Shown here piece by piece: positions 29,274 to 36,021 of a stretch of DNA of 36,208 nt. A program made the translations under genes and the position numbers. The stretch's first letter is position 1; each line of letters opens with the position of its first letter. Under the pieces are notes generated by a model. The model made no database searches and was not told the origin of the DNA. It worked only from the letters and a program-made list of their open reading frames with translations. The stretch comes from a virus, in IMG/VR virus record IMGVR_UViG_3300018426_001752, positions 1-36,208 of that record; one strand, 5' to 3'.

Positions 29274-29830
29274 GTAATCCAATGCAATTTATGGGAATGA
29301 TGGATCAGATGTTAAATGCTTCTCCTGTTGTTGAAAAATATGAACAACTTCTATCAGAGGAGCAAATAGTTGACATTGAAGAAATTGTTAAACATCAAAG
29401 ATGGATAATTGCTGATGGAGTAGATTTTCCCGGTGATGGAAAATATATGAATGTTCATGATGTTTATTATCATGGTTTTTGGTATACAGATGACGAAAGA
29501 ATAAAACTTATATGTAATGATATTTTAAAGGCTTTAAATGATGGAAAAGAGCCAACCGCTATACAACGTATTAAAATTAATTGTACTTTTCCAACAGATG
29601 AAGTTACAGAATTTCAATATCATGTAGATGAACATGCAGCTTCACCAGATATAAAGTCCGCTGTATATTATGTTAATACTTGTGATGGATATACACGTTT
29701 AAAAGATGTGCAAGAGACATTTCCAAGTGTAAGTGGTTCAGCGATTAAATTTGCTCAAGACACTGAACATAAAGGCACTACATCAACTAAGGTGCCACGT
29801 TATGTAATTAATCTTAATTTTATTCCATAG
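29270..29830 (+). CDS. 2-oxoglutarate/Fe(II)-dependent dioxygenase
   Basis: 186 residues of the prolyl-4-hydroxylase-like fold. The iron triad is H-V-D (His118, Asp120) and His167 (D-T-E-H-K-G), and R-Y-V-I-N-L-N-F with Arg177 would bind 2-oxoglutarate. Such enzymes are common in T4-like marine phages, with mostly unknown substrates (protein, nucleic acid or small molecule). The N-terminal ~50 residues (M-S-N-P-M-Q-F-M-G-M-M-D-Q-M) are Met-rich and precede the core. It starts on the gp41 stop (ATGA). Given the sugar and queuosine-like genes in the same region, a DNA or nucleotide oxidation role is imaginable, but nothing here proves it. Confidence 0.88.
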   Translation: MSNPMQFMGMMDQMLNASPVVEKYEQLLSEEQIVDIEEIVKHQRWIIADGVDFPGDGKYMNVHDVYYHGFWYTDDERIKLICNDILKALNDGKEPTAIQRIKINCTFPTDEVTEFQYHVDEHAASPDIKSAVYYVNTCDGYTRLKDVQETFPSVSGSAIKFAQDTEHKGTTSTKVPRYVINLNFIP

Positions 29831-29838
29831 GAGAGAGT

Positions 29839-30024
29839 ATGTGGGTTTTAGTATGGCTTGAATTAGCCGCTTCACAGAATATAAACTTCTATCATTTAGG
29901 AAGTTATGAACAAGAACGAGATTGTAAGAATGCATACGAAGATGCTATTGTATTAGTAACTGGTAAGAACCAGAGTATGGAATGTTTGTTTATTGATATG
30001 GAGAACAGAAAGAATGGCCGTTAA
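29839..30024 (+). CDS. Small protein with hydrophobic N-terminus
   Basis: 61 residues. The first 12 (M-W-V-L-V-W-L-E-L-A-A-S) are hydrophobic but too short for a clear membrane helix, and two Cys (residues ~28 and ~49) may pair. AGGAGAG precedes the ATG. Such 55-65-residue proteins with a W-V-L-x-W N-terminus occur near gene 41 in some marine T4-like phages. A membrane- or inner-face location is possible, but I do not recognise the family. Confidence 0.75.
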   Translation: MWVLVWLELAASQNINFYHLGSYEQERDCKNAYEDAIVLVTGKNQSMECLFIDMENRKNGR

Positions 30025-30130
30025 TCGTAACTATAAAAAGACCAGTATTGGTCAACGTAATGTAAAGATGTCTAGTATGAATAAAAGTAAGAAGCGTGGT
30101 TTTAAAAAGTATCGAGGCCAAGGCAAATAA
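30014..30130 (+). CDS. Very basic 38-residue protein
   Basis: The ATG is inside the preceding gene (11-nt overlap) and the TAA overlaps the ThyX start. About a third of the residues are Lys or Arg (N-R-N-Y-K-K-T-S-I-G-Q-R and K-S-K-K-R-G-F-K-K-Y-R), with almost no acidic ones. That bias is unlikely by chance and suggests nucleic-acid binding. I do not recognise a family with confidence. Confidence 0.7.
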   Translation: MAVNRNYKKTSIGQRNVKMSSMNKSKKRGFKKYRGQGK

Positions 30131-30819
30131 TGCATGCAAAGCTTATATCCTATAGCCAACCCGGCGGTCGTATCCACAGTGGAGAACCTGCATTCAAGGG
30201 GCTTGATAACATCCAAGACCTCATCGCGTATTGCGCCCGTGTCTCCAATCCAGCGAACCAGGCTAACACCAAAACAACACCAAAGCTACTTGACTACCTC
30301 ATTAAACACAAACACTGGTCACCATTCGAAATGGCATCAGCCTGTATCGAAATCGAAACAACCAGAGATATCGCAAGGCAAATCCTCCGCCATCGCTCAT
30401 TTTCATTTCAAGAGTTTTCTCAGCGGTATGCTGACATTCGCGATCTTGATGGCGATTTTGTTTTAAGGGATGCTCGGCTACAAGATCCTAAGAACCGCCA
30501 GAACAGTATTGATAATGAAGATTCAGAATTAGAAAACGAATGGTGGAATAAACAAATGGCTGTTATTGAAACAGCTAAAATGGCATACAACTGGGCAATA
30601 GAAAATGGAATCGCAAAGGAACAAGCAAGAGCAGTCTTGCCAGAAGGTAACACAGTTAGTCGGCTCTATGTTAATGGTACCATTCGTAGTTGGATTCATT
30701 ATATCGAGTTACGTTCTGCAAATGGGACACAAAAAGAACATATGGAACTAGCCGTCGAAGTAGCAAAGGCTATTAGTCAGATCTATCCCAAAGCAATAGA
30801 TTTTATTAAGGAGGACTAA
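30130..30819 (+). CDS. thyX: Flavin-dependent thymidylate synthase ThyX
   Basis: 229 residues. The ThyX motif R-H-R-S-F-S-F-Q-E-F-S-Q-R-Y at 87-100 matches RHRxxSxxxxSxRY. It methylates dUMP to dTMP with methylenetetrahydrofolate and FAD/NADPH. The supporting H-W-S-P-F-E (62-67) and the C-terminal R-S-W-I-H-Y-I-E-L-R segment are present. The start codon overlaps the stop of the basic 38-residue gene. The first ~290 nt are GC-richer with C-ending codons than the rest, suggesting recombination within the gene. Phages often carry ThyX to support fast DNA synthesis. Confidence 0.96.
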   Translation: MHAKLISYSQPGGRIHSGEPAFKGLDNIQDLIAYCARVSNPANQANTKTTPKLLDYLIKHKHWSPFEMASACIEIETTRDIARQILRHRSFSFQEFSQRYADIRDLDGDFVLRDARLQDPKNRQNSIDNEDSELENEWWNKQMAVIETAKMAYNWAIENGIAKEQARAVLPEGNTVSRLYVNGTIRSWIHYIELRSANGTQKEHMELAVEVAKAISQIYPKAIDFIKED

Positions 30820-31053
30820 ATGGGTAAACATCTATCTACATTTTATAAAGATGATGAATCAGAATATTGTGAAATACATGTTGACTATAAAGAAGAATTC
30901 TTTTATATTAAGTATTATAAAAAAGATGCTGCAAAATGGTTTCACACAGAAGAATTTATTGGTAAGTCTTTGCGTTATGTAGAAGATGCAGCTGAAAACT
31001 GGGCTCTAGGAATTAAGAAAATCGATCCACATTATGAAGGAACATTATTATAA
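30820..31053 (+). CDS. Hypothetical 77-residue protein
   Basis: Preceded by AAGGAGG and read right after thyX. It is rich in aromatic residues (F-F-Y-I-K-Y-Y-K-K, W-F-H-T-E-E-F-I-G) with mixed charge, and its end overlaps the QueD start (TAATG). I do not recognise it, but believe similar proteins are common hypothetical neighbours of the pterin genes in marine T4-like phages. No catalytic motif is visible. Confidence 0.8.
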   Translation: MGKHLSTFYKDDESEYCEIHVDYKEEFFYIKYYKKDAAKWFHTEEFIGKSLRYVEDAAENWALGIKKIDPHYEGTLL

Positions 31054-31496
31054 TGCCATATCAATCAACTAAGACATACGGTCATAACATTGGCCTGTCG
31101 GCATGCTTTCGACAACCAAAAGCGCATTCGCACTGTAGATTTTTACATGGATACAGTTTGGCGTTTCGTTTTACATTCCAAGCAGCAGAGCTTGATGAAC
31201 GCAATTGGGTTGTAGACTTTGGTGGTCTTAAACCTCTAAAGGCCTGGCTAGAGGATACATTTGATCATAAGGTAGTATTAGATGCTGATGATCCAGAAAT
31301 GGTAAAATTTGAAATGCTAGCAGATGCAGGTCTAGCGGAACTTACTGTTTTAGACGGTGTTGGAGTAGAACGTTTTGCTAAGCATGCATATGACTTTGCC
31401 GATAAGCTAGTGAGGGAAATGACGGATAATCGGTGTTGGGTAATATCAGTTGAATGCATGGAACATGGTGCTAACTCAGCAATCTATTATGGGTGA
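31053..31496 (+). CDS. queD: QueD-like 6-carboxy-tetrahydropterin synthase, variant metal site
   Basis: 147 residues of the PTPS/QueD fold, which turns dihydroneopterin triphosphate into 6-carboxytetrahydropterin, step two of preQ0/queuosine synthesis after FolE. It has C-R-F-L-H-G-Y-S, N-W-V-V-D-F-G-G-L-K, the D-H of T-F-D-H-K, and C-terminal V-E-C-M-E-H-G-A-N-S. Compared with E. coli QueD (A-A-H-R and L-H-G-H) two of three zinc-ligand His positions are changed: A-A-H becomes A-C-F and H-G-H becomes H-G-Y. His25 and His27 are possible substitutes. I believe related alphaproteobacterial proteins share this variant, so activity may be altered rather than lost. Confidence 0.88.
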   Translation: MPYQSTKTYGHNIGLSACFRQPKAHSHCRFLHGYSLAFRFTFQAAELDERNWVVDFGGLKPLKAWLEDTFDHKVVLDADDPEMVKFEMLADAGLAELTVLDGVGVERFAKHAYDFADKLVREMTDNRCWVISVECMEHGANSAIYYG

Positions 31497-31499
31497 TAT

Positions 31500-32369
31500 A
31501 TGTTTGGTCTAAATGAAATTGTAGGAAAAAAATATTTCGAAGATGCTGGTGACAAGTTATTTGTCACTAGTGTTTTTTATACTATGCAGGGAGAAGGTCC
31601 ATATCGTGGTATGCCTGCATTATTTGTTCGTCTAGCTAAATGCAATCTTGGTTGCTCTTGGTGTGATGCATTCTTTGATGATGGTGATTGGATGACCGTC
31701 GAAGAAGTTATATTGGCCGGTGTACTAGAAGTAGAAAAGTATTATGACAATAATGTACCTGAAGGTATTTGGGATCGTATGGTATTTGTTGTTACTGGTG
31801 GAGAACCATCTCTGCAGAAGATTAAACCTCTATTAGAATATGCATCCGAGAAGTTTGGAGCCACACAGATCGAGTCTAATGGTGTATTTGCTCCTGATGT
31901 TCCGGATCGTACTACTGTAGTAATCTCTCCTAAGTGTAATGAGAAGGTTGATATCTCATTAGGCTTTAAGCGTTATATTCCTACAAAGTATATGGAACCC
32001 AATAAGGATACATTGGCTCGTGCTGATTGTCTAAAGTTTATTGTAGAGGATCAAGATGAATTTGATTCTCCATATCAATCTATTCCTGATTGGGCTCATG
32101 AATGGCATAAAGAGACTGGACGTGATATCTACATCTCGCCTATGAACATCTATAATAAAGAACCAGAGAAGGCTAAGGCCATACGAGCTGGTAAGAATAA
32201 GATGGATCTAGAAGAACGATCTACTGTAGATGAAGTTGTGTCTTGGTGGGAAAAGGATCTATTTAATATGGATGCCAATCAAAAGAACCATGAACATGCA
32301 GCTCGTTATGCATTAGATCATGGTTACATCTTCCAAATGCAATTGCATCTATTTGCGAGCTTTGCATGA
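31500..32369 (+). CDS. queE: QueE, 7-carboxy-7-deazaguanine synthase (radical SAM)
   Basis: 289 residues. The radical SAM cluster is C-N-L-G-C-S-W-C (Cys48, Cys52, Cys55, CxxxCxxC), preceded by Y-T-M-Q-G-E-G-P-Y-R-G, typical of QueE, and followed by T-G-G-E-P-S-L-Q. It rearranges carboxytetrahydropterin to 7-carboxy-7-deazaguanine. QueC and DpdA are not in the window, so the product could be used as such (phage dCDG modification is known) or finished by genes elsewhere. It lies three bases after QueD. The end overlaps the MazG-like start by four bases. Confidence 0.95.
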   Translation: MFGLNEIVGKKYFEDAGDKLFVTSVFYTMQGEGPYRGMPALFVRLAKCNLGCSWCDAFFDDGDWMTVEEVILAGVLEVEKYYDNNVPEGIWDRMVFVVTGGEPSLQKIKPLLEYASEKFGATQIESNGVFAPDVPDRTTVVISPKCNEKVDISLGFKRYIPTKYMEPNKDTLARADCLKFIVEDQDEFDSPYQSIPDWAHEWHKETGRDIYISPMNIYNKEPEKAKAIRAGKNKMDLEERSTVDEVVSWWEKDLFNMDANQKNHEHAARYALDHGYIFQMQLHLFASFA

Positions 32370-32647
32370 TTCGAGACTTTGAGACACTTGAAGAAGAGAT
32401 CGTAACTATTCTTGCCGAAGAGTCCGCAGAGCTCATACAAGAGATCATGAAGATGAAACGTAGGAATAGTTATCCTTCAAAACAATTCCAAGAAGAGCTT
32501 GGAGATGTGATGTGCTTGATTGATCTTTGCTTTGAATACAAATTGGCAAATAGGTCAATTGCAAATATGAGATCATATCAAAAGAAAGAAAAATTAAAAA
32601 AATGGTCAAAAATATTTGAGAAAGCCCGTGACTTCAAGTACGAATGA
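32366..32647 (+). CDS. MazG-like nucleotide pyrophosphohydrolase
   Basis: 93 residues with A-E-E-S-A-E-L-I-Q-E (EExxE, 18-22) and Q-E-E-L-G-D-V-M-C (ExxD, 44-47), the metal-binding helices of all-alpha NTP pyrophosphatases. Such enzymes hydrolyse (d)NTPs or (p)ppGpp-like nucleotides to monophosphate. Beside queuosine-type genes it could clear unmodified or damaged nucleotides, but phage MazG may also change host alarmone levels. The two helical motifs have normal spacing. It shares the ATGA overlap with queE. Confidence 0.88.
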   Translation: MIRDFETLEEEIVTILAEESAELIQEIMKMKRRNSYPSKQFQEELGDVMCLIDLCFEYKLANRSIANMRSYQKKEKLKKWSKIFEKARDFKYE

Positions 32648-32656
32648 TCCTATATT
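32628..32656 (+). promoter_or_regulatory. Early-type sigma-70 promoter
   Basis: GTGACT at 32628-32633, 17-bp spacer, TATATT at 32651-32656 continuing AATATTATA. The -35 and part of the spacer lie in the end of the MazG-like gene. It would drive the genes at 32681, 33247 and folE. Confidence 0.72.
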
Positions 32657-32680
32657 AATATTATAGGAACGGAGGACATC

Positions 32681-33244
32681 ATGGATAAGTATCTTGGAGC
32701 TCATCTTATTTCTGCTTTGTTGACCAAGAAGGGTATCGTACCTGATAATAATTTAGCCAGAGCTGTCGGTACAATCATATATGAAGTATCGACAACTAAG
32801 TCAGGTTTAGTATCAAAGTCATTAGTGGATGAATATGGCTTTAGATCTTCTTCGTTCTGTGAAGAACATTATCATTCTCGTCAGCAAGTAGGTAAGCGTA
32901 TAGTTGAAGAGAATCCATCGTATGATGATATAGTAAAGATACTAGGTGAATGTACTAAGGTTCACCTAGTAACATCCGAAGAGAATATTAGACTTTCTCC
33001 TATTCAAAATGGTCGAGACACAAGAGATAAATCTTGGCAAGATCAATATCTATTAGCAGGTATTGAATTAGTAAAAGATCAGGGCACAGCACCTAGATAC
33101 TTTTATAGCACTTATGTGATCGACGATTCTGTGTATGAGAATATCCAGCTAGCATCAGATGCTACCGGATTGTCTTGGGACATTATTAGGAAGCGCTGTT
33201 CTTCCAAGGCTCTTAAATGGCGCAACTTTGTGAGAAAGGGATAA
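32681..33244 (+). CDS. Hypothetical protein with possible C-terminal DNA-binding helices
   Basis: 187 residues with AACGGAGG upstream of the ATG. I do not recognise the N-terminal part. The last ~35 residues (I-Q-L-A-S-D-A-T-G-L-S-W-D-I-I-R-K-R-C-S-S-K-A-L-K-W-R-N) resemble a NUMOD1-type modular DNA-binding unit, a type often found at the ends of homing endonucleases. The middle has Q-N-G-R-D-T-R-D-K-S-W-Q-D but no HNH or LAGLIDADG signature. It is followed by a GIY-YIG-like protein, and the two may form a mobile DNA-cleaving pair (inference). Confidence 0.75.
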   Translation: MDKYLGAHLISALLTKKGIVPDNNLARAVGTIIYEVSTTKSGLVSKSLVDEYGFRSSSFCEEHYHSRQQVGKRIVEENPSYDDIVKILGECTKVHLVTSEENIRLSPIQNGRDTRDKSWQDQYLLAGIELVKDQGTAPRYFYSTYVIDDSVYENIQLASDATGLSWDIIRKRCSSKALKWRNFVRKG

Positions 33245-33246
33245 AC

Positions 33247-33636
33247 ATGTACAAAGTATACCTAGCAAAACTAAAACGTGAAATTCGTGAGAATGGATTA
33301 CCGACCACAGTCTATAAGGTTGGTATAACATCATCTAATGATGCTGAAAGACGTTTACGATATACTGGAGAAGATGAACCTAACCCGGTGACATCTGTCT
33401 TCCAAGATATTAAAATTATGACATCCACACAACGTGTTTATAGTAAAGAAGAAGCTGAATCTATCGAGAAGCGTATTATGGATAGTATTGCCAATACTGC
33501 GGGCGATAAGTATTTTCATAATTGGTATGAACCTCGTCAGATAAGTGGCATTACAGAAATGCGTAAATGGAATTATGACGAAATTCAAACAATCTTTGAA
33601 ATCTTTAAGGAATATAAAAACAATGCTAAAGACTAA
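33247..33636 (+). CDS. GIY-YIG-like protein (T5orf172/MUG113-type)
   Basis: 129 residues from ATG 33247. A possible GIY-YIG-related core is V-Y-K-V-G-I-T-S-S-N-D-A-E-R-R-L-R with the G-I-T...R-R pattern of T5orf172-like domains, followed by a Glu-containing helix (Y-S-K-E-E-A-E-S-I-E-K-R-I) and a C-terminal F-H-N-W-Y-E-P segment. If active it would nick DNA as a repair, invasion or mobility nuclease. An in-frame ATG at 33217 would add 10 residues overlapping the preceding gene. It overlaps folE by 14 nt. The family call is moderate. Confidence 0.7.
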   Translation: MYKVYLAKLKREIRENGLPTTVYKVGITSSNDAERRLRYTGEDEPNPVTSVFQDIKIMTSTQRVYSKEEAESIEKRIMDSIANTAGDKYFHNWYEPRQISGITEMRKWNYDEIQTIFEIFKEYKNNAKD

Positions 33637-34315
33637 AGACACATCAGCCGTTATTCGTAAACGGATTGAGGATGCCAAGGGTAGATATTGGGCTGGAGAT
33701 AATATCTCAGACTTTATTGAAGACGGTGAAAAAGAAAAACTAATTGAAGAGGCTACAGCAGCCTTTGAAAAGGTTCTTGATACATTATTGATTGATCGGC
33801 ATAATGATCCTAACTCTATGGGAACGGCTAAACGATTGGCCAAGATGTATTATAATGAAATTATGGCAGGTCGTTATGATCCTGCTCCATCTGCTACAGC
33901 ATTTCCTAATACAGGTAAGTCTGCTTATCATGGTATGCTTACGGTTCGTTCAGAACTAAAGTCCATGTGTAGTCATCATCACCAACCTGTTACTGGTGTT
34001 GCCTATATTGGTATTATTCCTACAGATAAGGTTATTGGTCTATCTAAGTATACACGTATTGCTCAGTGGTGTGCTCGTCGTGGTACTCTACAAGAAGAAC
34101 TATGTAATGATATTGCTCGTGAGATTATGCTAGCCACAGAATCAGAGAATGTGGCTGTTTATATTCAGGCTAAGCATGGTTGCTGTGAGAATCGTGGTAT
34201 CATGGCTACTAGCTCATTAACACAGACTACAGTTCTCAAAGGATTGTTTAATACACCTCATGCTAAAGGTGAGTTCTTTGATAATGTACGTATGCAGGAA
34301 TTAAATTCAAAATAA
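33623..34315 (+). CDS. folE: GTP cyclohydrolase I (FolE)
   Basis: 230 residues from ATG 33623. Zinc ligands are C-S-H-H (Cys116 and His119) and H-G-C-C (Cys187). The conserved G-L-S-K-Y-T-R-I (139-146) and Q-A-K-H-G-C-C-E-N-R-G are present. It turns GTP into dihydroneopterin triphosphate, the substrate of QueD and also of folate synthesis. With QueD and QueE it gives three consecutive steps to 7-carboxy-7-deazaguanine. An upstream frame begins at 33545 inside the previous gene and is less likely. It is read from the 32628 promoter. Confidence 0.94.
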   Translation: MLKTKDTSAVIRKRIEDAKGRYWAGDNISDFIEDGEKEKLIEEATAAFEKVLDTLLIDRHNDPNSMGTAKRLAKMYYNEIMAGRYDPAPSATAFPNTGKSAYHGMLTVRSELKSMCSHHHQPVTGVAYIGIIPTDKVIGLSKYTRIAQWCARRGTLQEELCNDIAREIMLATESENVAVYIQAKHGCCENRGIMATSSLTQTTVLKGLFNTPHAKGEFFDNVRMQELNSK

Positions 34316-34339
34316 ATTAAAAAATATCCTTTCTAACCC

Positions 34340-34368
34340 TTGACTTATCCTCTTTTTGGTATTATATT
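34340..34368 (+). promoter_or_regulatory. Early-type sigma-70 promoter
   Basis: TTGACT at 34340-34345, 17-bp spacer and TATATT at 34363-34368 followed by AATA. It lies in the folE-34396 gap and drives the small-gene cluster that reaches the window end. Confidence 0.85.
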
Positions 34369-34395
34369 AATAATATCAGAAGGAGGATTTTTTTT

Positions 34396-34731
34396 ATGTT
34401 AGATGCTAAGACAGTAAAGGGTATGAATATTAAAGCAGTTGTTGATGATGCTGAATGGCAAGCTGTTCGTAAGGCTCTCATTGGCAATTGGAAAAATAAT
34501 CATGTTCAGAATGTAAATCTACTAAGAGAATACTTTGATAAATATTACGATAATCCTTTAGCGATTCGTCGCCTTGTAAATGTATTGACAGGATCTGTTC
34601 ATCGTGTAGGCCATACAAAAGGTCAAAAAGAAACAGATGCTCTTCGTCGTGATGTTCGTATTGTATGGCGCAATATGCTTGGAGAAGAATGGGATCCAGA
34701 AGATCCAAGATATAAGACAGGAGAGATCTAA
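34396..34731 (+). CDS. Hypothetical 111-residue basic protein
   Basis: First gene after an early promoter, with AAGGAGG nine bases upstream. It is basic and helical, with W-Q-A-V-R-K-A-L-I-G-N-W, a long R-R-L-V-N-V-L-T-G-S-V-H-R-V-G-H segment and D-V-R-I-V-W-R-N. I do not recognise the family. The early promoter and basic charge suggest a nucleic-acid-associated takeover or packaging role (inference). The end overlaps the next ATG by one base. Confidence 0.8.
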   Translation: MLDAKTVKGMNIKAVVDDAEWQAVRKALIGNWKNNHVQNVNLLREYFDKYYDNPLAIRRLVNVLTGSVHRVGHTKGQKETDALRRDVRIVWRNMLGEEWDPEDPRYKTGEI

Positions 34732-34958
34732 TGAAGACGTTCAAGCAATTCTCAGAAGGGCCTAAGGATGCTGCTGGTAAGTCAGTCTTTGTAAAGAAGA
34801 TAGCTAAGTCAGCCGGTGTTGATTATAAGAAAGCAGGTGCTATAGCAGCTGCTGCTGGTCGTAAGAGAATGGGCGCCGCTAAGTTTAATGCCAAGGCAGC
34901 AGCGGGTCGTAGAGCGAGTATACGCGCACGTAAGGCGGGTAAAGTATATAAAGGTTAG
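34731..34958 (+). CDS. Basic Ala/Lys-rich protein with capsid-targeting-like N-terminus
   Basis: 75 residues. The first nine, M-K-T-F-K-Q-F-S-E followed by Gly, resemble the capsid-targeting sequence of T4 internal proteins (M-K-T-Y-Q-E-F-I-A-E then Ala), which is cut after Glu by gp21. The rest is very basic and low-complexity (A-G-A-I-A-A-A-A-G-R-K-R, A-A-A-G-R-R-A-S-I-R-A-R-K-A-G-K), fit for packaging with DNA. This is a candidate packaged internal protein or histone-like protein. Against a late virion role, the nearest visible promoter is early-type, though T4 internal proteins are also made early. Overlaps the neighbour by one base. Confidence 0.8.
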   Translation: MKTFKQFSEGPKDAAGKSVFVKKIAKSAGVDYKKAGAIAAAAGRKRMGAAKFNAKAAAGRRASIRARKAGKVYKG

Positions 34959-34960
34959 TT

Positions 34961-35422
34961 ATGGTATATGTGTTATTAAAGAACAAAGGCGGACAAGTTC
35001 TTAAAGACATTAAGTTGAAAGATCCTAAAGGCAAGACTTGGACAGTCACAGGAACATCTCGTAAAGGTATTAATCGTTATTCAATTGGTTTGAAATCAAG
35101 TGATGGTTCTACAAGAACTGTTATGAATCATGATATAGCAAAAAAGAAAGATCCTAAGCATGAGCCTTGGTCAGTAGTAGGTGATTTTCATTCACCATCA
35201 AAGATTGCTAAGATGTATGGTCGTAAGTTAGATCCTGATGCTAATAAACCAAGACCAGAACGTGCTTCATTTTGGAAAATGAAATCTAAACCTGGTAGTC
35301 ATAATTACAAGCAAAAGAAACGTCTCATGAAAGTGGCTCCTGATCAATACGGTAAGTTTAAAGAAGATTGGGAAGCAAATTTAGAATGGTTAGTGGAGAA
35401 TAATCTTAATGAAGAATCTTGA
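34961..35422 (+). CDS. Hypothetical basic protein, 153 residues
   Basis: Starts two bases after the basic protein. It is Lys-rich with beta-like repeats (V-L-K-D-I-K-L-K-D-P-K-G-K-T-W-T-V-T-G), then D-F-H-S-P-S-K-I-A-K-M-Y-G-R, a S-F-W-K-M-K-S-K-P-G-S-H-N-Y-K-Q-K-K-R segment, and an acidic helical tail. No family recognised. Its charge and neighbours suggest nucleic-acid or capsid association. It overlaps the next gene by 14 nt. Confidence 0.8.
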   Translation: MVYVLLKNKGGQVLKDIKLKDPKGKTWTVTGTSRKGINRYSIGLKSSDGSTRTVMNHDIAKKKDPKHEPWSVVGDFHSPSKIAKMYGRKLDPDANKPRPERASFWKMKSKPGSHNYKQKKRLMKVAPDQYGKFKEDWEANLEWLVENNLNEES

Positions 35423-35621
35423 AGTATATGTTAATGCAGTGTTCGTAGCTCCTACTCTTGAAAAGAAAAAAGAAGCTATGTATCGTTTGATTGAAACATC
35501 TCATGCAAAAAAAGAAACAAAAAAGCTTGCCAAGACTAAGGTAAGTATGTTAAAATCAAATAATCAGGTAGATAAGTATGCTACTAACTATATGTTCTCG
35601 GGAGAAGGTCTAAGTGTCTAA
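35409..35621 (+). CDS. Hypothetical 70-residue helical protein
   Basis: The ATG lies within the end of the preceding gene, translationally coupled. The product has a helical N-terminal half (E-V-Y-V-N-A-V-F-V-A-P-T-L-E-K-K-K-E-A-M-Y-R-L-I-E) and a Lys-rich middle. I do not recognise it, but similar small proteins are believed to occur in other T4-like phages. The end overlaps the GTG start of the next gene by 8 nt. Confidence 0.75.
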   Translation: MKNLEVYVNAVFVAPTLEKKKEAMYRLIETSHAKKETKKLAKTKVSMLKSNNQVDKYATNYMFSGEGLSV

Positions 35622-36021
35622 TAAGGCTAATAAGTTTAACATACATTGGCAGTTGACACGTACACAGGTACGTAAGATCAAAGATGTTGATGCAAAGATT
35701 AAATATGTATTGAATTTTCTTAATCGTAATAAGAATGTTCATAATTATGGAAGAGTTCATAATTGGCTAAAGATGACAGGTGTTGCTTATAAAGATGACA
35801 AGCGACAGAAGTTTGTTGATGCTGTATCTAAGCTTGAGGCTAATAAGTCTAAGTATTCTAATACTGCTGATAATGAAAATGATCTTTCAAAGATGTCTAA
35901 GGATGATCTTAAATTAGTATATAAAGATCTATCTAAACGTAAGTATGGATTTCAATATAAGTCTGTACCTAAAGCACATACTGATTTTATGGATAAGTTG
36001 AAAAAAGCTCTAGAGGATTAA
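35614..36021 (+). CDS. Hypothetical basic protein, GTG start
   Basis: 135 residues from GTG 35614, with GAGAAGG upstream. It is Lys-rich and mostly helical (W-Q-L-T-R-T-Q-V-R-K-I-K-D-V-D, V-L-N-F-L-N-R-N-K), with a charged middle and a Y-K-D-L-S-K-R-K-Y-G-F-Q-Y segment. No family recognised. Its stop overlaps the start of the nuclease gene by one base, so it is in the same operon. Confidence 0.78.
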   Translation: MSNKANKFNIHWQLTRTQVRKIKDVDAKIKYVLNFLNRNKNVHNYGRVHNWLKMTGVAYKDDKRQKFVDAVSKLEANKSKYSNTADNENDLSKMSKDDLKLVYKDLSKRKYGFQYKSVPKAHTDFMDKLKKALED

